Counted from the first letter of the stretch, positions 13,516 to 21,833 are shown. The stretch: DNA of 21,833 nt from Azotobacter paspali (GCF_042434745.1 NZ_JBHLSS010000134.1); one strand, 5' to 3'. Made by a program: numbers and translations. Notes: generated by a model not told the origin, from the letters alone.

Positions 13516-15767
13516 CAGTAGCCGATCTCGTCGCCGAGTTGGCGGAAGGCGTCGCCAGCGGCCAGAAGATGCAACAAGGAATCGAGCTGCTGGGCGGGAC
13601 CGCGCGGACGTCGCCCACCGCCCAGGCCGGCCAGCCTGGCGCGCAGGTCCATCGCCCAATCTTCGGTGGACTGATCCAGGCGGCTGGCGCCGGTGGCCAG
13701 GGCGGCGGCGAGAAACAGCCGCAGCTCCGTCCGCGGGGGAGCCTGAAGCTCGCCGAGCGCCTGCCAGGCACGCAAGGTCAGCGCCGGCAGATCCTCGCCG
13801 GCCAGCAGCAGACGCACCCCGTCGGCCTGCTCGACGAGCGCCTGGCGCTCCGTCTCGGGCGACCAGGCCAACCAGTAGCGCTGACCGAGCGAGCGGCCGC
13901 TGTCGACGTCGCGTAGGGTGCCGAACCAGGCTTGTAGCGGCCACGCCGCCCACTCCCCGGCACGCTCGCCGGCGACGCGCAAGGCGACCGGCAGATACCG
14001 CAGATCCAGCCATAGCGGTCGGCCACGATGGCGCAGTTGCAGGCTGCCATGGTTCTCGGCGACCTCGCCCAGGCGCGCCAGGGCACGACGTTCGCCCTGG
14101 AACTCGGCGCGATTGACGGAACGCGCCGCGCCGATCCAGGGACTGCGCAGGCGCGTCAGGGCTTGCAGGAAGCCGCCTTCCGGAGTCGCCGCCAGCAGGT
14201 GGCGACGCGCTTCGAGCCGCTCGAAGGCCCAGTCCAGACGCTGCTCGTATCCGGTCGGCAACAGGTGGGCCAGCCAGGGACGGAGTTGCAGTCGCCCCGC
14301 CGGGTCCAACGTCAGCAGCGGCATGTTCCAGGTGGCGCCCGGCACCGGCTTACCGCTGCCCCAGAGCAGTTGCCGCGCACCGCTGTCGTCGGCCTCGTCC
14401 TCCTCTTCCAGCAACCGGGCTAGCCGCTCGCCCTGTACGCCGGCCGGCAGGGCTGCCAGGCGCCAGGCGCGCTCCAGCAAGGCGAAACCGTCCAGTTCGC
14501 GGCGCAGCCCTTCGAACGCGGCGGTCAGGCTGCGGCCACGACCGAACAGACCGCGGGCCCAAGTGTCGAGGCGCCGTCCGCCGCCGTCCGGCACCTCCTC
14601 AGGCACGAACGGCGACGACTGGCTGGCCGCCAGTGCCTGTCGCAGCAGCGGCTGGGCCTCGGCCACCTGCAGGTCTTCCGGCACCTGCTGGCCGCTGGTC
14701 AGATAGTTCAGGCGCAGACCGTGGCGCATGAGGATGTCCAGTACCGGGCCGAGCCGCGCGGCCTCGTCGCACTTGCTGACGATGCAGTCGCGCAAGCGGG
14801 CGCCGACGGCCAGGGTGGCGCGCTGGTAGGTGCCGACCACCTCTTCCAAGGTGTCGCCGTGGCAGGCGGCGTTGAGCAGCAGCATCAGCCGCACCGGGCG
14901 GCCGGCGGCGCCGAGCTGGTTGATCTGGGTGAGCAGGCGGCGGTCGCGCTGGCTCATGCCGACGGTATCGATGATCACTAGATGCTTGTCGGCCAATCCG
15001 GCGAGCAGGGGTTCGAGCGGCGCGACGGCGGCCAGCGTGTGTACCTCGACGCCGAGTAGGCGGGCATAGATGCGCAGTTGCTCATGGGCACCGATACGGA
15101 AGCTGTCGGTGCTGATCAGGACAACCTGGCTGGCGCCATGGCGCATCACGTAACGCGCCGCGAGCTTGGCGGCGGTGGTAGTCTTGCCCACGCCGGTGGG
15201 GCCGACCAGGGCGATCACCCCGCCGGCATCGAGCAGCGCGGCCTCGTCTTCGAGCAATGGCAAGCGCGCTTCCAACTGACGCTCCAGCCAGGCTTGCAGG
15301 GCCGGCGCCGAGGCCGGGCCGGCGGCCAACTCGGCCGGCAGGCCGGCGAGGATCTCGTCGCCCAGACAGGGGCCGAAGCCAGCACCGAGTAGGCGCTGGC
15401 GCAGTTGGCCACGGCAGCCGCCGCCAGTCGCCGAGGCCGGCATCTGCCGGTCGAGCAGGGCGCGCATGTTCTGCATCTCGCCGAGCAGGCGCTGGCCGAG
15501 GGCGGCGAAGTCGAGGGGATCGGCCGTCGACGCGGGAGGGACCGGCATCCGCCCGGCCGGCGCGGCAGCGGACTCCCGGCACGCCTGCACGGCAGGGGAC
15601 GCGGCGGCGGCCTGGGCCGCCTGTTGCTCCTCCTCGGCTAAGGCGAGAATTTCCACGCCTTCGGCGATGGGACGATTGGACAGGATCAGAGCATCCTCAC
15701 CCAGGACCTCGCGCACTTGGCGCATGGCCTCGCGGCTGTTGGGCGCGACGAAACGTCTGACGCTCAT
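13515..15767 (-). CDS. flhF: SRP-type GTPase FlhF with a long C-terminal extension
   Basis: 750 residues, against about 370-490 for most FlhF proteins. The N-terminal B domain begins MSVRRFVAPNSREAMRQVREVLG. The NG GTPase (about 120-385) has the P loop GPTGVGKTT (189-197), TDSFRIGAHEQLR (220-232), a G3 motif DTVGM (267-271, usually DTAGM), and a G4 motif SKCDEA (341-346, usually TKLDEA). From about 390 to 750 comes an extension rich in Leu, Arg and Trp, with no domain I recognise and no transmembrane segment. FlhF recruits early flagellar components to the assembly site. ATG at 15767 lies 3 bases after the flhA stop. Polar species use FlhF to set flagellar position; the role in a peritrichous cell is unclear. 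Confidence 0.9.
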   Translation of the reverse strand: MSVRRFVAPNSREAMRQVREVLGEDALILSNRPIAEGVEILALAEEEQQAAQAAAASPAVQACRESAAAPAGRMPVPPASTADPLDFAALGQRLLGEMQNMRALLDRQMPASATGGGCRGQLRQRLLGAGFGPCLGDEILAGLPAELAAGPASAPALQAWLERQLEARLPLLEDEAALLDAGGVIALVGPTGVGKTTTAAKLAARYVMRHGASQVVLISTDSFRIGAHEQLRIYARLLGVEVHTLAAVAPLEPLLAGLADKHLVIIDTVGMSQRDRRLLTQINQLGAAGRPVRLMLLLNAACHGDTLEEVVGTYQRATLAVGARLRDCIVSKCDEAARLGPVLDILMRHGLRLNYLTSGQQVPEDLQVAEAQPLLRQALAASQSSPFVPEEVPDGGGRRLDTWARGLFGRGRSLTAAFEGLRRELDGFALLERAWRLAALPAGVQGERLARLLEEEDEADDSGARQLLWGSGKPVPGATWNMPLLTLDPAGRLQLRPWLAHLLPTGYEQRLDWAFERLEARRHLLAATPEGGFLQALTRLRSPWIGAARSVNRAEFQGERRALARLGEVAENHGSLQLRHRGRPLWLDLRYLPVALRVAGERAGEWAAWPLQAWFGTLRDVDSGRSLGQRYWLAWSPETERQALVEQADGVRLLLAGEDLPALTLRAWQALGELQAPPRTELRLFLAAALATGASRLDQSTEDWAMDLRARLAGLGGGRRPRGPAQQLDSLLHLLAAGDAFRQLGDEIGY

Positions 15768-15770
15768 GGA

Positions 15771-17855
15771 TCATTTCCCCCCGATCAGGCTGGTCACGCG
15801 CAGGGAGCGGTCGTCGGGCAGCTCCACCATGGACATCACCACCAGATGGCGCAGGCGTCGGCGCAGGAAGCGCGAGAGCAGCGCGCGCAGCCGGTGCGGC
15901 ACCACCAGCACCGGCGGCTCGCCGTTGGCCTCCTGGCGAGCCAGGGCGGTTTCGGTCTGCTGCATCAGGCTGTCGGCCAAGCCCGGCTCCAGGGCGCCGT
16001 TGTTCACCGCCTGCAGCAGCACCTGCTCCAGTTGCAGATCGAGGCCGATGACGTGCAGTTCGCTGCGGCTGCCGAACCACTGCTGGGTGATGGCGCGCCC
16101 CAGCGCCACGCGCACCATGGCGGTCAGTTCCTGGACATCGTTCGGCTGGGTAGCGGCGTGCTCGGCCAAGGCATCGAGGATGCTGCGCGTGTCGCGGATC
16201 GACACCTCCTCCTCAAGCAGGTTCTGCAGGATGCGCTGCAGGGTGTTGAGCGGGATCAGCTTGGGCACCACCTCCTCGACCAAGGCCTTGTTCTCGTCGC
16301 CGAGCTTGTCGAGCAGCCGCTGCACCTCGCCGCGTCCGAGCAGGTCGGCAGCATGCAAGTGCAGCAGGTGGTTGAGGTGGGTGGCGGTGACCGTGGCGGC
16401 GTCGACCACCGTGTAGCCGTAGATCTGCCCGTGCTCGCGCAGGTTCGCATCGATCCAGGTCGCCGGCAGGTTGAAGGCCGGGTCGATAGTGGCGACCCCT
16501 TCGAGGCGCCCACTGACCTGGCCGGGATCAATCGCCAGCCACTTGCCGGGATGGATCTCGCCACGGCCGATCTCCACACCCTTGAGGGTAATCAGGTAGG
16601 TGTTCGGGCCCAGCTCCAGGTTGTCACGGATGTGCACCACCGGCGGCAGGAAGCCGATGTCCTGGGCGAACTTCTTGCGCACGCTCTTGATCCGCGCGAG
16701 CAGTTCGCCCTGCTGGCGGTTGTCGACCAGCGGGATCAGCCGGTGGCCGACCTCCAGGCCCAGGGTGTCGACCAGTTGCACGTCGTCCCAACTGGCTTCC
16801 GGAGCCTCCATCCTGCTGGCCGGCGGCGCCTCGTTGACCACCTGCTCGATCAGGCGCTCCTGCTCGCGTCGGCTCAGCCACCAGCCGAGGCCGGCGAGCA
16901 GCCCGGTGAACAGCAGGAAGACGAAGTTGGGCATCCCCGGCACCAGGCCGAGCAGGCCGATCACAGCGGCGGCCAGGATCAGCACCTGCGGCCGGCTGAA
17001 CAACTGGCCGATCATCTGCTGGCCGACGTCCTGCTCGGTATTCACCCGCGAGACGGTGACGCCGGCAGCGATGGAGATCACGAGCGCCGGAATCTGCGCC
17101 ACCAGACCGTCGCCGATAGTCAGCATGACGTAGGTGTGGGCGGCGTCGGCGAAAGCCATGTCGTGCTGCAGCATACCGATCAGCAGGCCGCCGAGGATGT
17201 TCACCGCCATGATCACCATGCCGGCCATGGCGTCGCCGCGGACGAACTTGCTGGCGCCGTCCATCGAGCCGTAGAACTCGGCCTCTTGGGCCACCTCGCG
17301 GCGCCGCTGGCGGGCTTCCGCCTCGCCGATCAGGCCGGCGTTCAGGTCGGCGTCGATAGCCATCTGCTTGCCGGGCATGGAGTCGAGGGTGAAGCGCGCG
17401 CCCACTTCGGCGATGCGTCCGGCGCCCTTGGTAATGACCATGAAGTTGATGATCACCAGGATCAGGAACACCGCCAGGCCCACGGCGAAGTTGCCGCCAA
17501 CCAGGAACTCGCCGAAGGCCTCGATCACCTTGCCGGCGGCGCCGGTGCCCGTGTGGCCCTCCATCAGCACCACACGGGTGGAGGCGACGTTCAGCGACAG
17601 GCGCAGCAGGGTAGTGAACAGCAGGATCGCCGGGAAGGCGGCGAAGTCCAGGGGTTTCTCGGTGAGCATGCTCACCAGCAGGACCATGATCGCCAGGGCG
17701 ATGTTGAAGGTGAAGAACAGGTCGAGGACGAAGGGCGGCAGGGGCAGGATCATCATCGACAGAATGAGGATGATCAGCACCGGCCCGGCCAGCAGCTTGA
17801 AGTCCGGTCGCGCCTGCCAGGAGCCGGAGCCCAGTAGATTGGTCAAAGCTTTCAT
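15771..17855 (-). CDS. flhA: Flagellar export gate protein FlhA
   Basis: 694 residues, matching the family norm (692 in E. coli). About eight transmembrane segments lie in the first 330 residues, starting with LLAGPVLIILILSMMILPLP. The highly conserved cytoplasmic loop contains GARFTLDSMPGKQMAIDADL and RGDAMAGMVIMAVNILGG. The cytoplasmic domain (about 350-694) forms the nonameric ring that receives export chaperones and substrates. Together with FlhB it makes the proton-driven type III export gate in the inner membrane beneath the flagellar basal body. ATG at 17855 overlaps the flhB TGA (ATGA), indicating translational coupling. Confidence 0.97.
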   Translation of the reverse strand: MKALTNLLGSGSWQARPDFKLLAGPVLIILILSMMILPLPPFVLDLFFTFNIALAIMVLLVSMLTEKPLDFAAFPAILLFTTLLRLSLNVASTRVVLMEGHTGTGAAGKVIEAFGEFLVGGNFAVGLAVFLILVIINFMVITKGAGRIAEVGARFTLDSMPGKQMAIDADLNAGLIGEAEARQRRREVAQEAEFYGSMDGASKFVRGDAMAGMVIMAVNILGGLLIGMLQHDMAFADAAHTYVMLTIGDGLVAQIPALVISIAAGVTVSRVNTEQDVGQQMIGQLFSRPQVLILAAAVIGLLGLVPGMPNFVFLLFTGLLAGLGWWLSRREQERLIEQVVNEAPPASRMEAPEASWDDVQLVDTLGLEVGHRLIPLVDNRQQGELLARIKSVRKKFAQDIGFLPPVVHIRDNLELGPNTYLITLKGVEIGRGEIHPGKWLAIDPGQVSGRLEGVATIDPAFNLPATWIDANLREHGQIYGYTVVDAATVTATHLNHLLHLHAADLLGRGEVQRLLDKLGDENKALVEEVVPKLIPLNTLQRILQNLLEEEVSIRDTRSILDALAEHAATQPNDVQELTAMVRVALGRAITQQWFGSRSELHVIGLDLQLEQVLLQAVNNGALEPGLADSLMQQTETALARQEANGEPPVLVVPHRLRALLSRFLRRRLRHLVVMSMVELPDDRSLRVTSLIGGK

Positions 17856-19012
17856 CGAGTCTGCGATTCCTCGGATTGGCCGCGCTCGTCCATGCCCTCC
17901 GGCACCGGCAGGTCGCGCGGGGTTTCCGGCATCTCGCCGCCCTCCTCGCGCACCTGCCGCAGGCGGTAGGCCCAGGCCAGCACTTCGGCCACGGCGGTAT
18001 ACAACTCCACCGGGATTTCCCGGTCGAGATCGACGTGGTAATAGAGCGCTCGCGCCAGAGGCGCGGCCTCCAGCAACGGTATGGAATGCTCGCCACCCAG
18101 CTCGCGGATGCGCGCGGCCAGCGCATCGGCGCCCTTGGCGACCACCCGCGGCGCGCCCATCTGCCCGTCCCGGTAGCTGAGCGCGACGGCGTAGTGGGTG
18201 GGGTTGGTGACGATCACGTCGGCCGTCGGCACCTTGCTCATCATCCGCGAGCGCGCCATAGTCTGCTGCTGCGAACGGATGCGTCCCTTGAGGTGAGGAT
18301 CACCCTCCGACTCCTTGTGCTCCTGGCGCAGTTCCTCTTTGCTCATGCGTAATTTCCTGGCGTGGCTCCACAACTGGTAGGGCACATCCAGAGCCACCAC
18401 CAAGATCAGCCCCAGCACGATCATCGCGCTGGCCAAGGCCATCAGCCGTATGGCATCGGCCAGGGCCTCGTGGATCGGCATGCCGGACAGCGCCATCAGT
18501 TCGTCGATGTGTTTGCGCAGGAAAAACACCGCGATCCAGCCGACCAGGATGCTCTTGGCGACGGCCTTGCCTAGTTCGGCCAGCGCCTGGGTCGAGAAGA
18601 CCCGCTTGAGGCCCTTGAGCGGGTTGAGCCGGGCCAGTTGCGGCTGCAGCGCCTTGGCCGAAATCAGCAAACCGCCGAGCAGCGACGGCGCGACCAGAGC
18701 CACCACCGCCATCAGCAGGAACAGCGGCAGCAACGTGAACAGCGTGCCCTCGCCCAACTCCCAGAAACGCGTCAGCATGCGGGCGCTATCGAAGGCCTGG
18801 GCCCGCTCGAACAGCAGGGCCTGCTCCATGACCTCGGCCAGCCGCTCGTGGAGCAGCCCGCCCATGCTCCACAGGGCGGCGACGCCGGCCAGCAGCAGCA
18901 GGAAGGTGGTCAACTCGCGTGAACGGGCGACCTGCCCCTCTTCCCGGGCCTTCTCCAGGCGTCGCGGACTCGCCGCTTCAGTCTTTTCCTGATCGCTGTT
19001 CTCGTCAGCCAT
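17852..19012 (-). CDS. flhB: Flagellar export switch protein FlhB
   Basis: 386 residues from the ATG at 19012, which gives the typical start MADENSDQEKTEAASPRRLEKAREEG; a frame extension upstream adds 16 residues that do not look like FlhB. Four transmembrane helices lie between about 30 and 215. The autocleavage motif Asn270-Pro-Thr-His273 is in the usual position (269 in E. coli); cleavage there switches export from rod/hook to filament substrates. A weak GGTGG site precedes the start. It is the first gene of flhB-flhA-flhF-(flhG-like)-flhE, all coupled by 1-4 base overlaps or a 3-base gap. An IS5-family remnant lies about 190 bases upstream and separates it from cheZ. Confidence 0.96.
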   Translation of the reverse strand: MADENSDQEKTEAASPRRLEKAREEGQVARSRELTTFLLLLAGVAALWSMGGLLHERLAEVMEQALLFERAQAFDSARMLTRFWELGEGTLFTLLPLFLLMAVVALVAPSLLGGLLISAKALQPQLARLNPLKGLKRVFSTQALAELGKAVAKSILVGWIAVFFLRKHIDELMALSGMPIHEALADAIRLMALASAMIVLGLILVVALDVPYQLWSHARKLRMSKEELRQEHKESEGDPHLKGRIRSQQQTMARSRMMSKVPTADVIVTNPTHYAVALSYRDGQMGAPRVVAKGADALAARIRELGGEHSIPLLEAAPLARALYYHVDLDREIPVELYTAVAEVLAWAYRLRQVREEGGEMPETPRDLPVPEGMDERGQSEESQTR

Positions 19013-19205
19013 GATCCACCAGTGCGCCGCCGGCGACTCATGCAAATGAACGGCGGCCATTCTGCAGGGACATGTCCAGAGGCCATCATCCGAACAGCGT
19101 GACGAATTCCATGTTTATGCGGCGATTGGCGAAGGTCGGGAGAAATGCCCGCCGCACGCCCACGGGTGCCCGGACGACAGGAACCGGCTCGCTGGCGATG
19201 CGCTA

Positions 19206-20009
19206 GGGCCTGTTAACACTAAATGTTATGCTTGGCGTATGGAACTGACCGCTGCCCAATTTCGCCGCATCGAAGATTGCCTGCCACGGCAACGCGGCCG
19301 TGTCTCGCTCGACAACCTGCAAGTGCTCAACGCCATGCTGTACGTGGCTGAGAACGGCTGCAAATGGCGCGCATTGCCCGAACGTTTCGGCAATTGGCAC
19401 ACGATCTACACACGCCTGAACCGTTGGGCCAAGGCCGGCGTGCTCGATCGCGTGTTCGCGCGGATGCAGACGGAGCAACTGATCAGGATTCGCTTCGAAT
19501 CGGTCAGCCCGGACAGCACCCTCGTCAAGGTGCATCCCGATGGCACGGGCGCACGAAAAAAAACGCTGCCCAATCCATCGGTCGCTCCCGAGGAGGCCGG
19601 ACCACCAAAGTTCGTTTGGCTGCCGCGAATGATTGCCGCGTTCTCGCCTTCTCCCTGACCCCTGGGCAAGCCGGGGATGGCCCTGCCGGTCGGGCACCGA
19701 TGCGCACGCTGGCGCGACCCGAAGGGCATTGCCACCTGATCATGGACTGTGCCTATCAGGGGGGCGACACGCGGCACTTGGCCCTGGAGTTGGGCTTCGA
19801 TCCTGTCGTGCCGCCCAATCCCCAACGGCTGCAGCCATGGGAATAGGATCGGCAGGTCTACAAGAAGCGCAATCAGGTCGAACGCTTGTTGCGTCGATTG
19901 AAGGGCTTTCGCAGAGTGTTCAGTCGGTTCGACAAGCTCGACCCGATGTTTGTCGCCTTCATCCACTTGGCTCTCATCGCGGATGCCCTAGGTTTGTGTT
20001 AACAGACCC
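19206..20009 (+). mobile_element. IS5-family insertion sequence (IS427/IS1031-like), inactivated
   Basis: The ends are GGGCCTGTTAACACT (19206-19220) and the complement of TGTGTTAACAGACCC (19995-20009), matching at 13 of 15 positions. The flanks read CTA on the left and TAG on the right, in keeping with insertion at a CTAG-like target, as expected for this group; the exact edge is uncertain by two bases. Length is about 804-808 bp. It sits between cheZ and flhB. Confidence 0.85.
19239..20002 (+). pseudogene. IS5-family transposase, -1 frameshift type, broken by an internal stop
   Basis: The first frame begins MELTAAQFRRIEDCLP at 19239 and has the DUF4096-type N-terminus (NGCKWRALPERFGNW). A run of eight A at 19556-19563 forms the slippery heptamer A-AAA-AAA; a -1 shift there joins it to the second frame, which carries the catalytic region (LIMDCAYQGGDTR, then YKKRNQVERLLRRLKGFRR). 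This shift is a normal expression mechanism in the group. In the second frame a TAG at 19844-19846 interrupts PWE-DRQVYKKRN, where relatives have Tyr, so the catalytic Glu region is not translated. The natural stop is TAA at 20000-20002. The element should be immobile unless helped in trans or the amber codon is suppressed. Confidence 0.88.
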
Positions 20010-20020
20010 TAGGACAAAAG

Positions 20021-20185
20021 CGATCGCGAGCAAGCTCACTCCACACCTGGCTACGGCTGCAACGGTGAAGGTTCGCCGTTCCCCCTTGTGGAGCGGATTC
20101 ATTCGCGACCTGCGCCGAAGGCGCGACAAGTCGGCATCGGCACCCCGTGGGCGGGTCGGTCGTGGATAAATCCGCGCCTACACCA
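20021..20185. repeat. Cluster of Pseudomonas-type REP-like repeats
   Basis: Three degenerate units related to the pseudomonad REP consensus: CGATCGCGAGCAAGCTCACT at 20021-20040 (inverted), TGTGGAGCGGATTCATTCGCG at about 20087-20107 (direct), and GTGGATAAATCCGCGCCTACA at 20162-20182 (inverted). A TGCGCC-GAA-GGCGC hairpin lies between the second and third. They occupy the space between the IS end and the cheZ stop, and could stabilise the 3' end of the cheYZ transcript. Confidence 0.6.
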
Positions 20186-20266
20186 AGTCACGATGGATGG
20201 ATGGCTCCGGCCGTCCACCCTACACGCTGTCGCTCGGTGAGCGGCAAGACGCTATCTACTCCCAAG

Positions 20267-20947
20267 TCAGAAGCCGAGCTGTTCGAGCAGATCGTCGACC
20301 TGATCCTGGCTGGCCACCGCATCGCCCGGAGTGGGCTTGATCTGCGGTCCGTTGAGCAGCTTCTTGTGCTCGTCGACTGGTTCCCACTCAGCCTCGGCCA
20401 GACGTTTCAGAACCATCTGTTCGTCGCCGTCGGGCACGCTGTCGATCAGAACCTGGACCAATTGATGCTCAATCGCCTGGATCACCTCCATCATCTTCTT
20501 GATCACCTGGCCGGTCAGGTCCTGAAAATCCTGGGCCATCAGAATTTCCAACAACTGCCCCTGGGTCGCCTGGGTCAGTTGCGGCACGGCGGCCAGATAG
20601 GCACGGGTGTCGGTGACCAATGCCTTGGCCTGTTCCAGCTCCATCGGATCGGCGAACCAAGCCTGCCAGCGCTCGTCTAGCGCCTTCGCGCCCTCGGCCA
20701 GTTCGTCCTGGATCGGCTGGGCGCGGTCGACGGCGTTGAGTGCCCGCTCGGCGGCCTGCTCGGTCATCGCGGCGATGTAGCAGAGACGATCGCGCGCATC
20801 CGGGATCGCCTGGGCTGCCTTTTCGATTTCCTTGTCCAGACCCAGTTCGCGCATGCTGTCGCGCAACATCCGGGTAAGCTGGCCGATACGCTGGATCAAA
20901 TTCTCGAGGTTGGCAGTGCCATCCCCGTTCAGCTCGTTGGCGCTCAT
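20267..20947 (-). CDS. cheZ: Chemotaxis protein CheZ (CheY-P phosphatase)
   Basis: 226 residues (214 in E. coli). The catalytic pair Asp143 and Gln147 is in QDFQDLTGQVIKK at the same numbering as E. coli. The C-terminal CheY-binding peptide SQDQVDDLLEQLGF is complete. It is an elongated four-helix-bundle dimer in the cytoplasm that accelerates dephosphorylation of CheY-P, ending the switching signal. The ATG at 20947 has a strong AAGGAGG site. It follows cheY by 22 bases. No terminator with a U tract follows; REP-like repeats and the IS5 remnant come next. Confidence 0.96.
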   Translation of the reverse strand: MSANELNGDGTANLENLIQRIGQLTRMLRDSMRELGLDKEIEKAAQAIPDARDRLCYIAAMTEQAAERALNAVDRAQPIQDELAEGAKALDERWQAWFADPMELEQAKALVTDTRAYLAAVPQLTQATQGQLLEILMAQDFQDLTGQVIKKMMEVIQAIEHQLVQVLIDSVPDGDEQMVLKRLAEAEWEPVDEHKKLLNGPQIKPTPGDAVASQDQVDDLLEQLGF

Positions 20948-20969
20948 GGACCTGCCTCCTTTCCTGAGT

Positions 20970-21359
20970 TTACTTACCCAGTTTTTCGAAGATCTTGTTC
21001 AGTTTTTCCTCTAGGATCGCGGCGGTGAAAGGCTTGACCACATACCCATTGGCCCCTGCCTGCGCTGCGGCAATGATGTTTTCCTTCTTTGCCTCGGCGG
21101 TCACCATCAGCACCGGTAGGTGCTTGAGCCCATCGTCGGAGCGGATCTGCTTGAGCATCTCTAGGCCGTCGAGATTGGGCATGTTCCAGTCCGAGACGAC
21201 GAACTCGAAGCCCCCCCCACGCAGCTTGTTCAGCGCGTCCTGGCCGTCCTCGGCCTCATCCACGTTGTTGAAGCCCAGCTCCTTGAGCAGGCTGCGGACG
21301 ATCCGGCGCATGGTCGGAAAGTCGTCCACCACCAGAATGCTCATGTTCTTGTCAGCCAT
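20970..21359 (-). CDS. cheY: Chemotaxis response regulator CheY
   Basis: 129 residues from the ATG at 21359, which gives MADKNMSILVVDD and has GAGGGG upstream. All receiver residues occupy the E. coli positions: Asp12, Asp13, phospho-acceptor Asp57 in SDWNMPN, Thr87, Tyr106 and Lys109. The resemblance to enterobacterial CheY (SDWNMPN, KELGFNNVDEAEDG, VKPFTAA) is high. Phosphorylated by CheA, it binds FliM at the motor. An in-frame ORF extends 40 codons upstream but lacks any receiver-like sequence and is not used. Confidence 0.97.
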   Translation of the reverse strand: MADKNMSILVVDDFPTMRRIVRSLLKELGFNNVDEAEDGQDALNKLRGGGFEFVVSDWNMPNLDGLEMLKQIRSDDGLKHLPVLMVTAEAKKENIIAAAQAGANGYVVKPFTAAILEEKLNKIFEKLGK

Positions 21360-21475
21360 TGTTATGGTTCCCCTCGCAATCAAGGGCGGGCATATTGTCG
21401 AAACCCGCTGTGGCATGCAAACGGGGCGCGGTACGCGCCCCTCGTTGTTATCGATCCGCCGGGCGATCTCCCCGG

Positions 21476-21833
21476 TCAAAACTCATTCCAGTGTCCTTCG
21501 GCAGCGGCTAGGGCCGGGACGGCGCTTCCCTTCGCGCCGGGCGGCTGGCGTCCCTGCTTTGGGCCGGCCTGTGCCAGCAGAGGCACGGCGGTGCGCGGCG
21601 CCCGGGTTTCCTGCGGCGACGCATGCGACTGCTCCGCGCTCAGGCGGAACACCGCCACCGCCTCCTCCAGGTGTCGTGACTGCTCGGCCAGCGAGGCCGA
21701 GGCCGAGGCCGCCTCCTGTACCAGCGCCGCGTTCTGCTGGGTCACCTCGTCCATCTGCACCACCGCCGTATTCACTTGGGCGATCCCCTCGCTCTGTTCG
21801 TGCGAAGCCGCCGAGATTTCGTCGATGATGTCG
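21476..21833 (-). CDS. Methyl-accepting chemotaxis protein, C-terminal fragment (start outside window)
   Basis: 118 residues are visible. The first part is the end of the cytoplasmic signalling coiled coil: IIDEISAASHEQSEGIAQVN, then VVQMDEVTQQNAALVQEAA, containing an A/E/Q-rich methylation helix. A flexible linker rich in Ala, Pro and Gln follows, ending in HWNEF. This fits the xWxxF pattern of the C-terminal pentapeptide (NWETF in Tar and Tsr) that tethers CheR and CheB. It therefore looks like a major receptor of the enteric type. It ends 116 bases upstream of cheY. The ligand domain is outside the window. Confidence 0.92.
   Translation of the reverse strand, partial: DIIDEISAASHEQSEGIAQVNTAVVQMDEVTQQNAALVQEAASASASLAEQSRHLEEAVAVFRLSAEQSHASPQETRAPRTAVPLLAQAGPKQGRQPPGAKGSAVPALAAAEGHWNEF

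Noticed and set aside
12964..14013. Longer version of the FlhG-like protein (349 codons)
   Set aside because: The extra N-terminal part lies inside flhF and is Arg/Ala-rich frame noise. The internal ATG at 13515 overlaps the flhF stop and places DQAAGLR near the N-terminus, where FlhG has it.
15717..17837. A 706-codon open frame on the plus strand, opposite flhA
   Set aside because: It mirrors flhA in a GC-rich region; composition is dominated by His, Gln, Asp and Val as expected from the complement of a biased gene, and it has no domain. flhA on the other strand is unmistakable.

Overview
The window looks like chromosomal DNA from a high-GC gammaproteobacterium of the Pseudomonadaceae, most probably Azotobacter. 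Two lines support this. It carries a flagellar/chemotaxis cluster of the peritrichous type (cheY-cheZ, flhBA, flhE, fliA) mixed with flhF/flhG. It also carries a CDP-hexose operon whose enzymes match, step by step, what is needed for CDP-vinelose, a branched methyl sugar nucleotide that I recall being reported from Azotobacter vinelandii. Pseudomonas-type REP-like repeats and IS4/IS5-family debris fit too. The species is an inference; no rRNA is present.

Layout. (1) 1-766: C-terminal end of an IS4-family transposase, then about 340 bases without a gene holding a 16-base repeat that recurs near 8900 and a strong hairpin downstream of the sugar operon. (2) 767-8557, all on the minus strand: ugd, then seven tightly packed genes: glucose-1-phosphate cytidylyltransferase, CDP-glucose 4,6-dehydratase, an RmlC-type epimerase, a C-methyltransferase, an SDR reductase, a second zinc-type methyltransferase and a CmcI/rhamnosyl-O-methyltransferase homologue. 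Every junction from the cytidylyltransferase to the second zinc methyltransferase is a 4-base start/stop overlap. The distal genes are visibly less GC-rich than the rest. (3) 8558-9180: an intergenic stretch with an IS-end-like segment, and a shortened XRE/HigA-type regulator. (4) 9222-9654, plus strand: flaG behind a near-consensus sigma-28 promoter. (5) 9671-19012, minus strand: a YcgR-PilZ/HD-GYP fusion, a palindromic repeat array, fliA, flhE, an ATPase-less FlhG-like protein, an extended FlhF, flhA and flhB. (6) 19204-20266: an inactivated IS5-family insertion and REP-like repeats splitting the cluster. (7) 20267-21833, minus strand: cheZ, cheY and the 3' end of a methyl-accepting chemotaxis protein.

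How the parts work together. FlhA and FlhB form the core of the flagellar export gate; FlhE is its periplasmic accessory; FliA transcribes late genes, visibly including flaG. CheY and CheZ set the motor switching signal from receptors such as the partial one at the right edge. The PilZ-HD-GYP protein is likely to couple cyclic-di-GMP to motility. The sugar operon builds a nucleotide-activated, 3-C-methylated, L-configured 6-deoxyhexose. No glycosyltransferase is present, so the acceptor (LPS, exopolysaccharide, glycolipid or flagellin) cannot be read from this window.
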